NCBI GenBank assembly: GCA_902762955.1
Contig: CACWQH010000014.1
Span: forward strand, 1-62,400
Direction of reading: 5' to 3'
DNA from: an uncultured Lachnospiraceae bacterium
Lineage (GTDB): Bacteria; Bacillota; Clostridia; Lachnospirales; Lachnospiraceae
Length of the DNA stretch: 62,400 nucleotides
The notes under the pieces were generated by a model. It was given only the letters and a program-made list of their open reading frames with translations. It had not been told where the DNA came from and did not search any database. Each line of letters begins with the position of its first letter. The first letter of the stretch is position 1. Positions 17,266-27,105 of the stretch are shown here, one piece after another. A program made the translations under genes and the position numbers.

Positions 17266-18135
17266 TCAATTTTTTTCATTAAGTATTTCTTCCTTTGTGA
17301 TTTCAAATTCCCTTACCTGAATTAAATCGGTTTCTAAATTCTCAACATCCCAAAGTACAAACTCCGCTGTAATTTCCTTATTCTCACGAAATCCACATGC
17401 CAACATCATCTTCTTGGAGTATTCATTTTCCACCCTAATAGTAGAAACAAGCTTTTCCGGAAATACAGTTTCTTCTTTAATTGAGTAAAAAGGCGGCTGA
17501 TCTTCTGTATCCTCTCTCCACGTCTTGCGCAAACCATCCTTAAAGGCAATTTCTATAAATTTCTTTAAAACTTTGGTGCCATACCCCTTATTTCGATATT
17601 GTTCAAATATGTATATCTCCGGTTCCAAGGCGGAATCTTCGCCATGAAATCCTAATTGCTAAAATATGTATATCTCTGGTTCCAAGGCGGAATCTCCGCC
17701 ACGAAATCCTATATATCCTATAAATTGTCCTTTAATCTTAATGCTGTAAAAAAGAGGCCTCCACCGAAAATCAATATCATCGTATCTTTCTTCGGTTTCT
17801 TTTATTCCATAGTATTGTTCAAAATCACCTGCCGCTTTAAGTGCCTTCTTAAACTCTTTAGTAATTCCAAAGGTCATCAAACTGGAAACCGGATAAACTT
17901 CAAGTTCTTCAACTTTTATCAGATCAGGATCATAAAGTATCTCCCATTCTTCGGACTCTTCATATCCTCTTTCCGAAGCTCCGCTTTGAGCAAATATAAT
18001 TGTATTGCTCTTTCTGTTGTAGAATATTCCGTCCATCTCGGCGGCATCACATTCCCACCCACTGTCACTCATAAAATGAACATCCTTCGGTATGTTATTT
18101 TCCTCTAATATATGTTCAAGAAGTTCCATAGTCAT
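17266..18135 (-). pseudogene. GNAT-type acetyltransferase split by a duplication with in-frame TAG
   Basis: One continuous frame of 289 codons interrupted by a single TAG (plus 17659-17661). The first part (158 codons) ends GFRGGDSALEPEIYIF-stop. The second part repeats GFHGEDSALEPEIYIF and continues EQYRNKGYGTKVLKKFIEIA, the acetyl-CoA loop (YRNKGYG) of a GNAT enzyme. The repeat arises from a 57-bp tandem duplication whose junction carries the stop. Neither half has the full acetyltransferase: the first lacks the cofactor loop, the second has only a TTG without ribosome-binding site. Probably inactive unless TAG is read through. Confidence 0.8.
17605..17711. repeat. 57-bp-period tandem duplication inside the GNAT gene
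   Basis: Two 50-bp copies (17605-17654 and 17662-17711) with about three mismatches, separated by a 7-nt linker. The period is a multiple of three, so the frame is kept; the linker supplies the TAG. Confidence 0.85.
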
Positions 18136-18216
18136 AACTTATAATCCTCCTCTAAAAACGGCGGTAATCTACTAAATGTTGCTCTGATTGAAATGTATTT
18201 CTTGTTTTGAAAACTT

Positions 18217-18483
18217 ATTTACCTATAAATATCTACACATCGTAGTTACTTATAGGTAATTTTTGAATCATTTTTTCTTTATTTTTTTTGAATTTACCTA
18301 TAAGGTATATTCCGTTTCATTATCTTATAGGTAAATTCTTGACTTTTCTTTTCAGTTTTTCTATATTTACCTATAAGACACTGATAACAGCAGTAGCTTA
18401 TAGGTAATCACACTATTTTTCCTATTCGCTTGCTTCTTTTTTTACCTATGATATGGATTCAACAACAGCATCTTATAGGTAAT
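18217..18483. repeat. array of four palindromic hairpins with variable loops
   Basis: Four units at 18217-18260, 18291-18337, 18365-18408 and 18441-18483 with a regular period of 74-76 bp. Each has arms TTACCTATAA and TTATAGGTAA (the fourth left arm is shorter) around 21-23 nt of different sequence that itself can partly fold. T-rich spacers of about 28-32 nt separate them. It fills the 385-bp gap between the split GNAT gene and the next gene. Unlike CRISPR, the repeat is the palindrome arms and the variable part is the loop. Confidence 0.9.
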
Positions 18484-18520
18484 CATATATAAATCGGTCT
18501 TTTTATAATTCATATAAGAA

Positions 18521-19213
18521 TTAATAATTCTTTACAAAATTCAAAAAGCATTCTGCAACTTTATCATCTGGAGTATCAAACGTAACTTCGGGATTATAAT
18601 ACATAAATTCAACTCTTTTTTCAGCCGGAGAATCAGCTGATGTTGGATATGCAAGATAGGAACGCATAAAATCACCTCTACAAAACTGAAATGATTTCAA
18701 AATACAATTTACAGTTTTTTTATTTTCATCAATAAAAAATCTAATAAACATCAGGTCATATGGAATATAATTCTTCCATACTCTAATATATGAGAATAAT
18801 TTTCCACCACTCTTAAAATCATTATTTGGTGCTTTTTTTATATTTCCCCCACTTCCAGCTCTTTTATCAATAACAATCTTTTTTTTATCCACTTCATTAA
18901 TCTTTTCTTCTAATTTATTTAAAATATCATCTCTTTTTTTTCTTATATCTTCAGAAATCTCATTAAACAATTTCGTTTCATTTGGTAACAAGTGAAAATT
19001 ACCAGAAACCTTATCATGCAAAAATGGTTCATCTTTCTCCTTGGGCGAATATAAATCAATTTCCTTTACTATTCCCTTATCGTATTGGTATAATTTATCA
19101 ATATTCAAACCCGTAAGATTTAAAATTTCATCATAACTGTTCGTCTTATTCGACTTTCTATAAAATTCAGATGTTTTAATTTGAAACTCATCATTTGTCT
19201 GCTCGTTTTCCAC
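18521..19213 (-). CDS. hypothetical protein, 230 aa
   Basis: Soluble, charged protein with a Lys/Glu-rich coiled-coil-like middle (EISEDIRKKRDDILNKLEEK) and a C-terminal domain with aromatic strands (YIRVWKNYIPYDLMFIRFFI). No family recognised. AAGGAGG precedes the ATG by about 15 nt, longer than usual. It forms a same-strand pair with the next upstream gene, also unrecognised, and is followed by the hairpin array. Confidence 0.65.
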   Translation of the reverse strand: MENEQTNDEFQIKTSEFYRKSNKTNSYDEILNLTGLNIDKLYQYDKGIVKEIDLYSPKEKDEPFLHDKVSGNFHLLPNETKLFNEISEDIRKKRDDILNKLEEKINEVDKKKIVIDKRAGSGGNIKKAPNNDFKSGGKLFSYIRVWKNYIPYDLMFIRFFIDENKKTVNCILKSFQFCRGDFMRSYLAYPTSADSPAEKRVEFMYYNPEVTFDTPDDKVAECFLNFVKNY

Positions 19214-19265
19214 AACCTTTTTCCTCCTTAACCTAAAAATCTCTCAAATCATATTCACACCCTGA

Positions 19266-20246
19266 TCACGCCTCATAAACAATTCCTCTTTCCAACTTAT
19301 CCAGTGCCTTTATCATTTCCCGCTCCAATATGCGATACTCGGAGTACGGTTCATTTTTTTCGTCTGCCTCCTTGTGTGCCTCATTTAAGAATTTCTTTCG
19401 TCTGGCAATCATATCCTTATCAACATCAACCACAAAATGAACATTTTCATATTTCCCGTTCTTTACGGCTCTGTATAAAAAGGATTCCTCTTCCAGAAAA
19501 TCAAACACCACATCAAAATATATAATCGCTTCATTTGCGGCAATCCATCTTTTGTCCGAAATTCCCGGAAAGGCGCACATTTTAGTCATATCCTCAATCT
19601 GTCTGAAAATATCCTTCCATTTTTTATTCATCTCGGTGTATGTGGCGTAGCATAAATCAATAGTGGAATATATTTTATCGACCTTTTTCCTGAAATATTC
19701 TCTGCCGTCCTTCCTTGGATATACATCCGGCTCATAATAAAAGAATCTGCTGCTTTCAAGCTTATGGAGCAACGAAACCATTTGAGTTCGAATATATTTA
19801 TTTTTCTGCTCATCACTCATTTTGACTATATCAAGTGCAAGCTTGTCTTCGATGTCCGGATGAAGCTTGACATCAGGATTTTCATTTGGAATCTCAATTT
19901 CCCTAATATATGTATGCTTATCGGGATTGAAGGCTTCAACATTCTGTATCGCCCTCAGATATGCCACCAACGTCTCATCGCCTGCCTCCCTACCCTCACC
20001 TTCAATCAGCTTCTTATTGCATCTTTGAATCGTTTTGGCAGAGTAATCGTAATATTCGGATAATTTCTCATTCAATAAATTTGGCGTTGCGCGTCCTTTA
20101 TCGCCTTCGACCTTGTCAAAGAATTTAAAATAATCTTCTACGTACAGCACCCTGTTAAAAATGTAATCTTTATCTTTAGTGTGCAGCATATTGGGTCCCG
20201 AAACGGTCTTTGCCTTTTCCATCAACTCTTCTTTTGTATAAGCCAT
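19266..20246 (-). CDS. hypothetical protein, 326 aa
   Basis: I chose the ATG at 20246 (AAGGAG, 8 nt away); an open frame to 20321 has no start support. The protein is soluble and mainly helical. The N-terminal 100 residues (LLNEKLSEYYDYSAKTIQRC) could be a helix-turn-helix-like segment, and the C-terminal half is charged and helical (MIARRKKFLNEAHKEADEKN). No known domain. It may be an accessory regulator paired with the 230-aa gene downstream. Confidence 0.65.
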   Translation of the reverse strand: MAYTKEELMEKAKTVSGPNMLHTKDKDYIFNRVLYVEDYFKFFDKVEGDKGRATPNLLNEKLSEYYDYSAKTIQRCNKKLIEGEGREAGDETLVAYLRAIQNVEAFNPDKHTYIREIEIPNENPDVKLHPDIEDKLALDIVKMSDEQKNKYIRTQMVSLLHKLESSRFFYYEPDVYPRKDGREYFRKKVDKIYSTIDLCYATYTEMNKKWKDIFRQIEDMTKMCAFPGISDKRWIAANEAIIYFDVVFDFLEEESFLYRAVKNGKYENVHFVVDVDKDMIARRKKFLNEAHKEADEKNEPYSEYRILEREMIKALDKLERGIVYEA

Positions 20247-20365
20247 ACTACCACTCCTTTTCGCCGTTTTACTTATACTACCACACAAATAAAAATTAGT
20301 CTGGACAATTCTTTTGTCCAAAATGTTTCAGCGGGTGTGTCTTATCACATCGTTTTATCTAAATG

Positions 20366-20392
20366 TGTCACGGGCATGCGCCTTATCACATC
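20366..20392. repeat. dispersed repeat TGTCAyGGGCATGmGCCTTrTCACATC
   Basis: Member of a family also found at 28118-28143, 28153-28178, 51397-51420, 51677-51699 (inverted) and, diverged, 62213-62239. Here it overlaps the stop codon of the YgiQ gene; a partial copy is just to its left (20331-20352). Confidence 0.6.
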
Positions 20393-22316
20393 ATTTTTTC
20401 TTGTGTACGTTTCTGATGGTCTTTTTCTTACTTTGACCGGACTGGTTTTTATTTCTCAATTTACCCTTTTCGGAAGAACCCATATTATTCTTTGGTTTTG
20501 TTTTTCCCGAAACACCTGCCATCTTCCTCGGGCGTATCAGGCACTTCTCATCAAATCCAATCAGGTCGCCTCTGCCAGCCTTGAGAAGTGCTTCTTTAAC
20601 AAGCTCGTAGTTATCCGGATTACGATATTGTATAAGCGCCCTCTGCATCGCTTTTTCGTGAGGATTCTTCGGCACATAAACCTTTGTCATGTCCCGCGGG
20701 TCAACGCCCGTATAGTACATAACCGTGGATATGGTGGACGGTGTCGGATAAAAGTCCTGCACCTGCTCCGGCATATATCCGATGTCCCTAACGTGTTCGG
20801 CAAGCTCAATCGCCGCCTTAAGATCGGAGCCCGGATGCGAGGACATAAGGTACGGCACGAGGTACTGCTTCTTGCCGAGCTTTTCATTTATCCTTGCATA
20901 CTTTTTTGCAAATGCCTTGTAGACAGAGTTCTCCGGCTTGCCCATCTTGGAAAGCACCGAGTCAGCCACGTGCTCCGGCGCGACCTTAAGCTGACCGCTT
21001 ACGTGATACTCACAGAGCTCCCTGAAAAATGTATCGTCCTTATCATAGAGCATATAGTCAAAACGGATTCCCGAACGAACAAAGACCTTTTTGATACCCG
21101 GCAGAGCTCTAAGCTTGCGCAAAAGTGCCAGATAGTCATCGTGATTTATAATCAGATTTTCACAAGGCTTCGGGAACAGACATTGCTTGTTAGGACATGC
21201 GCCGTATCGCTCCTGTTTTTTACAAGCCTTATGATAAAAGTTTGCAGTCGGACCGCCCACATCATGGATGTAGCCCTTGAAATCCTTATCCTTTGTTATA
21301 AGCTTCGCTTCCTCTATCAGCGACTCGTGGCTTCTCGTCTGCATGATGCGACCCTGATGAAAGGTAAGCGCACAGAAGCTGCAGCCGCCATAGCAACCAC
21401 GATTGCTTATGAGACTGAACTTTACCTCCTCTATGGCAGGCACACCGCCCGCCTCTTCATAAGACGGATGGTAAGTTCGCATATAAGGAAGTGCATAGAC
21501 ATCATCCATTTCCTGCACCGTAAGCGGCTTGGAAGGCGGATTTTGAACTATGTACTGCTTGTTGGCATAAGGTTCTACCAGCCTCTTACCCGAATATGCA
21601 TCCGTATTGCAGTACTGCGTGTAAAAGCTATTTGCGTAAAGAAGCTTATCCTCCTTCATGCTCTCATACGAAGGAAGCTCTATATAATCAACGACGGAAC
21701 TTATATCACTTGTCCTGTAAACCGTTCCGTCCACAAATGTAATGTCTGCCACATCAAGTCCCGAATTAAGTGCATCGGCAAGCTCGACAACCGCTCTTTC
21801 ACCCATTCCGTACATCAAAATATCCGCACCCGAATCCATAAGAACGGAGCGCTTAAGCTTATCCGACCAATAATCATAATGTGCAAGCCTTCTTAAGCTC
21901 GCCTCTATACCGCCGATAAGAATCGGCGTCTTTTTATATGTATGTCTTATAAGATTAGAATAAACAATCGTCGCATAGTCAGGTCTTTTACCCATCACAC
22001 CGCCCGGTGTATAGCTGTCCTTATCACGCCTTTTCTTCGACACGCTGTAATGATTAACCATGGAATCCATATTGCCGGCAGATACAAGAAATGCAAGTCT
22101 CGGCTCACCAAGTATGGCTATACTGCTGTCATCCTTCCAATCCGGCTGTGAGATAATCCCCACAGTATAGCCGTGCGCCTCCAAAATCCTACTGATAATT
22201 GCCGTACCAAAAGAAGGGTGATCCACATAGGCATCACCCGTAACATATACGAAGTCAAGCCGGTCTATGCCAAGCGACTTCATTTCTTCTTTTGTTGTCG
22301 GTAAAAATCCTGACAT
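20391..22316 (-). CDS. ygiQ: YgiQ family radical SAM protein
   Basis: 641 residues, typical for YgiQ. An N-terminal domain ([20 protein letters not shown]) precedes a radical-SAM core with the iron-sulfur motif C308-x3-C312-x2-C315 (GCYGGCSFC). The family-specific [11 protein letters not shown] and the C-terminal [10 protein letters not shown] and [11 protein letters not shown] segments are present. A very basic tail follows ([20 protein letters not shown]), suggesting nucleic-acid binding. The reaction catalysed by YgiQ proteins is not established. Confidence 0.95.
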   Translation of the reverse strand: MSGFLPTTKEEMKSLGIDRLDFVYVTGDAYVDHPSFGTAIISRILEAHGYTVGIISQPDWKDDSSIAILGEPRLAFLVSAGNMDSMVNHYSVSKKRRDKDSYTPGGVMGKRPDYATIVYSNLIRHTYKKTPILIGGIEASLRRLAHYDYWSDKLKRSVLMDSGADILMYGMGERAVVELADALNSGLDVADITFVDGTVYRTSDISSVVDYIELPSYESMKEDKLLYANSFYTQYCNTDAYSGKRLVEPYANKQYIVQNPPSKPLTVQEMDDVYALPYMRTYHPSYEEAGGVPAIEEVKFSLISNRGCYGGCSFCALTFHQGRIMQTRSHESLIEEAKLITKDKDFKGYIHDVGGPTANFYHKACKKQERYGACPNKQCLFPKPCENLIINHDDYLALLRKLRALPGIKKVFVRSGIRFDYMLYDKDDTFFRELCEYHVSGQLKVAPEHVADSVLSKMGKPENSVYKAFAKKYARINEKLGKKQYLVPYLMSSHPGSDLKAAIELAEHVRDIGYMPEQVQDFYPTPSTISTVMYYTGVDPRDMTKVYVPKNPHEKAMQRALIQYRNPDNYELVKEALLKAGRGDLIGFDEKCLIRPRKMAGVSGKTKPKNNMGSSEKGKLRNKNQSGQSKKKTIRNVHKKK

Positions 22317-22342
22317 CTGTTTGCTGCCTTTTCTAATTGCAA

Positions 22343-22376
22343 AAAGAAGAATATACCTTTACATATATTCTTCTTT
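22343..22376 (-). terminator. hairpin terminator after the EAL gene
   Basis: AAAGAAGAATATA and TATATTCTTCTTT (13 bp) face each other over an 8-nt loop, with a T-rich strand on the minus side. It starts 14 nt after the EAL stop codon. Confidence 0.7.
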
Positions 22377-22390
22377 CGTTAGTTATTTTA

Positions 22391-23998
22391 TCAAGCCTCG
22401 CCATCGACAACGAGTGCTGCCGAACCGTAAGCCTTAAGAGGCTTTCCGTTCTCATCAAATTCTGTAGTGTATCTGACATGGAAAGGTACACGGCCGACTG
22501 TAAGCGGTATGATACCCTCTAAGGTTCCGACACCCTCCTCAAGCTGCTTATGCCAATCTCTGTACATATCCGCATAATCAGGTGGAAAGATTCCAACTTC
22601 AATAGCCGGCTCCGGATAATTCTTTAAAAGCGGTGGAAGCCCCAAATCTCTCATACATCTAAAGCATGGCCGCATCTCCTTGGTATCTATGTCATACTCC
22701 CACGCATAGACATTCACCTGTTCGCTGGCAAAGCGGAATCTTCTCTCGCTTTCGTACAAATCTTCATACATTTTCTTTTCCTTGGTAATATTTTGAACCA
22801 TTGTATAGAAAATATACTGATCCTCTGTCCTTCCAATCATACGGACAAAGCTCTTAACACATATCGTATCCTCACCGCAGCAATCACTGTAAAGATGCCT
22901 CCATGTCTCACAGGTTTCTTCATCCTCCGACTTGATAGCACGCTCAAGAGTATCATAATAAATCTTTTTATTCTCATCATCAAAGGAATTAAGCGGATCG
23001 GAATTAAGGATATCAAGTTCAGTCTGATTCATACCAACCTCTTTGATATATTTTTGATTAATCCTCAAAATCTCTATCTTGCCGTTTTTATTATATGTAA
23101 ATATAGCGGCACCACCTACGTAATTATTGAAGATAAGCGTCTCAAGAGATTCAGGATTCCAAAACTTTCCGGCATCCATAGTACTGATAAGATCCATGGC
23201 AGGTCCTACCGGCTCATGCTCAATTGAATCAAGCTTCTCTATAAATTCTTTCTCCTCAACCGGCTTGGAATAAAGGTATCCCTGGATATATTTGCAGCCG
23301 ATACTCTTCATATAGTCTGCCTGCTCGATAGTCTCGACACCCTCTGCGATAACAGGGGTGTTGAGCCACTTCGTCATCTGAACGATAGAGCTTATAATCG
23401 TACCGCCTCGTCCGCCGATATCTCCACTCAAAAATCTCATATCAAGCTTGATAATATCAACATTAAGATCCTTAAGCACATTTAAGGATGAATAACCGCT
23501 TCCAAAATCATCCATCTCAACTATGTAACCAAGCTCGTGAAGCTTATCAACCACACTTGAGATAAGCTCCACACCGCCAACAGCAGATGACTCTGTTATC
23601 TCCACGCGAAGATACTTGACCGGAACATCATACTTTGCACGAATCTTCTCAATTTCATCCACGTAATTATTATTGTAAATGTCATATCTCGACATATTGA
23701 AGGAAATCGGCACTATATGTCTTCCCTCGTCGATACATTTTCTCTGAAGGCGACAAACCTGTTCGAATACATAAAGGTCAGCCTTGCATATAAGATTACT
23801 CTTCTCTAGCACCGGAATAAATTCCGACGGAAACTGCATACCGTACTCCGGATGTCTCCATCTCATAAGTGCCTCCGCACCGACCATCCTGCCTGTGGCA
23901 TGATTAATCTTCGGTTGATACACAACAAATATATGATTATTTAAAAGAGCCTCGTCAAAGCTGTCCAAAAGCTCCTGCTCATTCATTCTCTTTTCCAT
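22391..23998 (-). CDS. EAL-domain cyclic-di-GMP phosphodiesterase with PAS-like C-terminus
   Basis: 535 residues. The EAL domain is N-terminal (about 1-265), unusual for the family: E42-A-L44 in GAEALMRW, the metal-binding FNMSRYD and RVEITESS, the DDFGSGYSS loop, IIKLDM and IAEGVET, and QGYLYSKP. All catalytic residues appear present, so hydrolysis of c-di-GMP to pGpG is likely. Residues 270-535 look like two PAS-type sensory domains (NYVGGAAIFTYNKNGKIEIL; YTMVQNITKEKKMYEDL). No membrane segment, so cytoplasmic sensing. GGGAGG is 6 nt from the ATG. Confidence 0.92.
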   Translation of the reverse strand: MEKRMNEQELLDSFDEALLNNHIFVVYQPKINHATGRMVGAEALMRWRHPEYGMQFPSEFIPVLEKSNLICKADLYVFEQVCRLQRKCIDEGRHIVPISFNMSRYDIYNNNYVDEIEKIRAKYDVPVKYLRVEITESSAVGGVELISSVVDKLHELGYIVEMDDFGSGYSSLNVLKDLNVDIIKLDMRFLSGDIGGRGGTIISSIVQMTKWLNTPVIAEGVETIEQADYMKSIGCKYIQGYLYSKPVEEKEFIEKLDSIEHEPVGPAMDLISTMDAGKFWNPESLETLIFNNYVGGAAIFTYNKNGKIEILRINQKYIKEVGMNQTELDILNSDPLNSFDDENKKIYYDTLERAIKSEDEETCETWRHLYSDCCGEDTICVKSFVRMIGRTEDQYIFYTMVQNITKEKKMYEDLYESERRFRFASEQVNVYAWEYDIDTKEMRPCFRCMRDLGLPPLLKNYPEPAIEVGIFPPDYADMYRDWHKQLEEGVGTLEGIIPLTVGRVPFHVRYTTEFDENGKPLKAYGSAALVVDGEA

Positions 23999-24093
23999 AG
24001 AAAGCCTCCCCCCTGCTCACAGTTTATATAGATTTATAATACCATAAAAGGGAAGGCTTTACTACCTATAAAATCATAAAACAACCTAATTTA

Positions 24094-25080
24094 TTAATCA
24101 AAATGGTACATATTAGTACTTAAGTATTTCATTCCGTTATCCGCAAAAACAGCTACTATATTCTTGCCTTCATTTTCAGGTCTTAAGGCAAGTTCTTTTG
24201 CTGCGGTAAGTGCTGCAGCAGCGGATGCACCCAAAAATATTCCATCAGATTGTGCAAGCTCTCTTGCAGACTCATACGCTGCTTCTCCGCTTACATTTAT
24301 AATCTCATCAAATTGGAAATTTCTTTTAACTATAAACGGATGACTACACGGTTTTTCTTCTGTCTGGAACACAACAACACCGTCTATGGTTGCCTTAGCA
24401 TCAGGTACAAAGGAAAGTGAATCCGGTGTCGGCTGTACTCCAACCACTTTAACGCCTTCTATATTGTCCTTAAGATATGTACCCACACCGGCAATCGTGC
24501 CCGCTGTACCAACAAGCATAACAGCTATATCTATCTTTCCGTCTGTATCCTCAACAAGCTCAGGTCCGGTTGTCTGATAATGCGCTTTGGGATTATCCTC
24601 GTTAAACAGTTGTCCCACGTAGAAATAATCCTTTTCCTTTGCTTCTTTACCTACTGCTTCCATAAGCTTAACAGGATTAAAGCCAAACTCCTTGAGTATA
24701 GCATCTGCTCCCGGAATATCATTAAGCCCTCTTACATCCGTTCCGTACGCCTTCATAATCTGAATTCTTTCCGGAGTACATCCCGGCTCCATATATATGA
24801 TAAGCGGATGATTCTTAGCTGCACAAAATGCCGCCAAAGCTATTCCCGTATTGCCGCTTGTGGTTTCCACAACTGTCTGCCCCGGTTTAAGTCTACCGTC
24901 CTTTTCCGCTCCCTCAAGCATACTAAGTGCAGCCCTGTCCTTTACGCTTCCCGTCGGATTAAAATACTCCAGCTTTCCCAAAATCTTTGCCTTAAGATTA
25001 TTATCCTTTTCAAAATTTGTAAGCTCAACCAAAGGTGTACGTCCTACCAACTCTGTAATACTTGAATAAATTTTACTCAT
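24094..25080 (-). CDS. cysK: cysteine synthase (O-acetylserine sulfhydrylase)
   Basis: 328 residues, fold-type II PLP enzyme. The PLP lysine K47 lies in GSVKDRA, the substrate loop TSGNTG at 74-79, and the phosphate-binding VGTAGTIAGVG loop follows at about 190-200. It makes L-cysteine from O-acetylserine and sulfide in the cytoplasm. No serine acetyltransferase is nearby. No T-box or S-box leader is visible in the short upstream region. Confidence 0.95.
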   Translation of the reverse strand: MSKIYSSITELVGRTPLVELTNFEKDNNLKAKILGKLEYFNPTGSVKDRAALSMLEGAEKDGRLKPGQTVVETTSGNTGIALAAFCAAKNHPLIIYMEPGCTPERIQIMKAYGTDVRGLNDIPGADAILKEFGFNPVKLMEAVGKEAKEKDYFYVGQLFNEDNPKAHYQTTGPELVEDTDGKIDIAVMLVGTAGTIAGVGTYLKDNIEGVKVVGVQPTPDSLSFVPDAKATIDGVVVFQTEEKPCSHPFIVKRNFQFDEIINVSGEAAYESARELAQSDGIFLGASAAAALTAAKELALRPENEGKNIVAVFADNGMKYLSTNMYHFD

Positions 25081-25150
25081 ATCTTTTTCCTCCTAAATTT
25101 CACACTTATATTTCATATTTTTGTAATTAATTTATATTTTTATCTCTTTG

Positions 25151-26491
25151 TCAAAACTCAACCAACGGTGTTATTTCTTTATTTTCAAGCTTTCCATATA
25201 GCGAAAGCAATGCACTCGCCGAACCGGCTGCACCTATATACAGGCCAAGGTGTGAATCCACATTCCACGGAATTACTCTCGTCCACGCATTGTACCAACG
25301 TATTCCTTTATCATCCTTAAATGCATCTCCGATTAATTTTCTTGCAGTCTCCTTGGCAAGTCTTTCATATTTTTCATCACCTATAGTATCTATTCCGTCT
25401 ATAAAATGAAGCAGTACGCCGGACGAACCACAGCATATGCAGTCATTCCAATAGCCTGCTGAGCGGATATTCGGAACACCCGCTTTTACAAGTGCATTTG
25501 TAAGCTTTCTATAGAATTCAATATAATCCTTATCACCTGTTGCCTGATAAAGCTCCTTTGCCACAATTGCCGTTCCGACCGGTCCGTGACATAGACTAAG
25601 ATAAAATATATCGTAGGCTTTTCCCGTATCCTTCCAATATATATAAGGAACAATCGCCGAATCTCCATCCTTTACCGCAATATTTTCAAGGAACGAAAAA
25701 CCCTTTTTTGCGTAAGACAGATAATTTTCATCCTTAGATGCTTCATAATATTTGGTAAGTAAATAAACCACTCCGGCAGTTCCATGTGCAAAGTTGGAAA
25801 TAAGTCCGCCGGCAGGAAGATTTTTGAAATAATCATTTATCTCAAGGAAGTTCCAATTAACCGTTCCGTCATCATTTACTGTCGCAAGACTTATAATATA
25901 ATCAAGCGTTTCCTTAGCATATGAAAGATACTTTTCATCGCCCGTTATATCTGACAGATAAATCCAATATAAAATGGTGCTTCCATCTCCCATATAGTCA
26001 ATCAGGTTATACCAATGAACCTCACTGTCCTTTTTAATGGCGTATTTGTAAACGGCATCTCCAGCCTTTCTTGCATATTCCAGATATCTTTCATCGCCTG
26101 TTTTTTGATACAGATGATAAGCAAATAAACCCTCACCGGATAAACCCGTATGAATCCCCGGTTTCTTACCGAGCTCTTCGTCGTATGTATCAAGCAGATA
26201 TTCTCCTGCCTGAATAGCTTCCTCCAGATACTCCTTTTTACCGGTTGCCTCATAGAGCTGGATATAAAAGAAACCGATACCCGCAGCTCCGGAATAAATA
26301 GTCCTGTCACTTAACTTACCTGCCAGTTCATCTCCCTCTGAAGAACCCTCTCCGCTGCTTATCTTCCAACTTTTTCCTTTATCCTTCTTAACGGAAAATC
26401 TGTCAATCCACTTCGCAACCGCTTCTGCTGTCTCAAGATAAGTGTTATTGTCAATCTCATCAAACGGACTAATCAGCTTAATATCTCCCAT
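25151..26491 (-). CDS. LanC-like protein (alpha/alpha-toroid, zinc-site variant)
   Basis: 446 residues from the ATG at 26491 (GGAGAG 8 nt upstream; a GTG three codons earlier is too close). Repeated helical hairpins with Gly-rich turns (SGAAGIGFFYIQLYEATGKK; LSGEGLFAYHLY; AHGTAGVVYLL) show the barrel of LanC cyclases. Putative zinc ligands are in SLCHGPVGTA and DCICCGSSGVLL; the second motif lacks the CHG order of true LanC, so cyclase activity is uncertain. No lantibiotic precursor, dehydratase or exporter is near, which argues for a stand-alone LanC-like role, possibly in thiol or glutathione-type adducts. Confidence 0.8.
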   Translation of the reverse strand: MGDIKLISPFDEIDNNTYLETAEAVAKWIDRFSVKKDKGKSWKISSGEGSSEGDELAGKLSDRTIYSGAAGIGFFYIQLYEATGKKEYLEEAIQAGEYLLDTYDEELGKKPGIHTGLSGEGLFAYHLYQKTGDERYLEYARKAGDAVYKYAIKKDSEVHWYNLIDYMGDGSTILYWIYLSDITGDEKYLSYAKETLDYIISLATVNDDGTVNWNFLEINDYFKNLPAGGLISNFAHGTAGVVYLLTKYYEASKDENYLSYAKKGFSFLENIAVKDGDSAIVPYIYWKDTGKAYDIFYLSLCHGPVGTAIVAKELYQATGDKDYIEFYRKLTNALVKAGVPNIRSAGYWNDCICCGSSGVLLHFIDGIDTIGDEKYERLAKETARKLIGDAFKDDKGIRWYNAWTRVIPWNVDSHLGLYIGAAGSASALLSLYGKLENKEITPLVEF

Positions 26492-26567
26492 TACTATCAC
26501 TCTCCTTAATTCATAGTGTTTTTCTTTGGATTAATATAGCACGAGCTTTTGATTATGTATAATTCCT

Positions 26568-26606
26568 AAAAAATACTATGGGTTATAGCTAAAAGCTATA
26601 ACCCAT
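26568..26606 (-). terminator. rho-independent terminator after the DUF2442-HTH gene
   Basis: On the minus strand ATGGGTTATAGCT and AGCTATAACCCAT (13 bp) close a 3-nt loop and are followed by AGTATTTTTT. It lies about 30 nt after the stop of the HTH gene. Confidence 0.85.
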
Positions 26607-26636
26607 GGTGTGGATATCTTGTTTTTTATAATCTAT

Positions 26637-27104
26637 TTAATCATCTTCATAAGAAAAATTAATATTCAACCTACACCCCAATGCCAGAGCAATTCTGTTG
26701 AGTGTACTTACAGATACATTTGCCATACCTCTTTCTATCTTGGATAAATCTGACTGATCAATGCCTGTAGCTTCAGATAACTGTTTCTGTGTCAATCCCC
26801 TCTTGGTTCTTGCATGCATTACCTCCTCACCAACCATAAATGCTATCGCAAGCTTAACAAGGCGTACAGTACGCCCTTCTTCATATATGGTCTCAACATC
26901 AATGTCCAAATCATCATTCCATCTTATACCATACGAGCCCATTAGTTGACCGGATAAAAACAAGTCTCTGTTTTCAAGGGCATGCAGTTGCGGGTACTTA
27001 GTAAAGAGCACAGCCATATCATATTGTTTTACCTTTCCATCTTGAAAAGTAAGTTCAAGCTCGGTTCCATCTTTGAATTCTAATTCTAACGCTTTATGAA
27101 ACAT
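26637..27104 (-). CDS. DUF2442 domain fused to an XRE-type HTH (antitoxin-like)
   Basis: 155 residues. Residues 1-82 are a DUF2442 domain (MFHKALELEFKDGTELELTF; FLSGQLMGSYGIRWNDDLDI) and residues 93-150 a Cro/C1 HTH (KRGLTQKQLSEATGIDQSDL, then SKIERGMANVSVSTLNRI). The start is 1 nt after the stop of the DUF4160 gene and has no separate ribosome-binding site, so translation is coupled. The arrangement small basic protein, then HTH protein, under a promoter with an internal palindrome, is that of a toxin-antitoxin pair with autoregulation. Confidence 0.85.
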   Translation of the reverse strand: MFHKALELEFKDGTELELTFQDGKVKQYDMAVLFTKYPQLHALENRDLFLSGQLMGSYGIRWNDDLDIDVETIYEEGRTVRLVKLAIAFMVGEEVMHARTKRGLTQKQLSEATGIDQSDLSKIERGMANVSVSTLNRIALALGCRLNINFSYEDD

Positions 27105-27105
27105 A

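Noticed and set aside
18217-18483. CRISPR array
   Set aside because: The constant parts are inverted arms that form hairpins, the variable parts are loops of unequal length, only four units exist and no cas gene is nearby.
20181-21896. A 571-codon open frame on the plus strand
   Set aside because: It is the antisense of the YgiQ gene, has no start signals and a Cys/His/Arg composition typical of shadow frames.
24580-25065. Plus-strand open frame opposite cysK
   Set aside because: Shadow of a well-conserved gene, with no ribosome-binding site.
25151-26491. Lantibiotic biosynthesis cluster
   Set aside because: Only a LanC-like gene is present; no LanB, LanM, precursor or exporter within the neighbouring genes.
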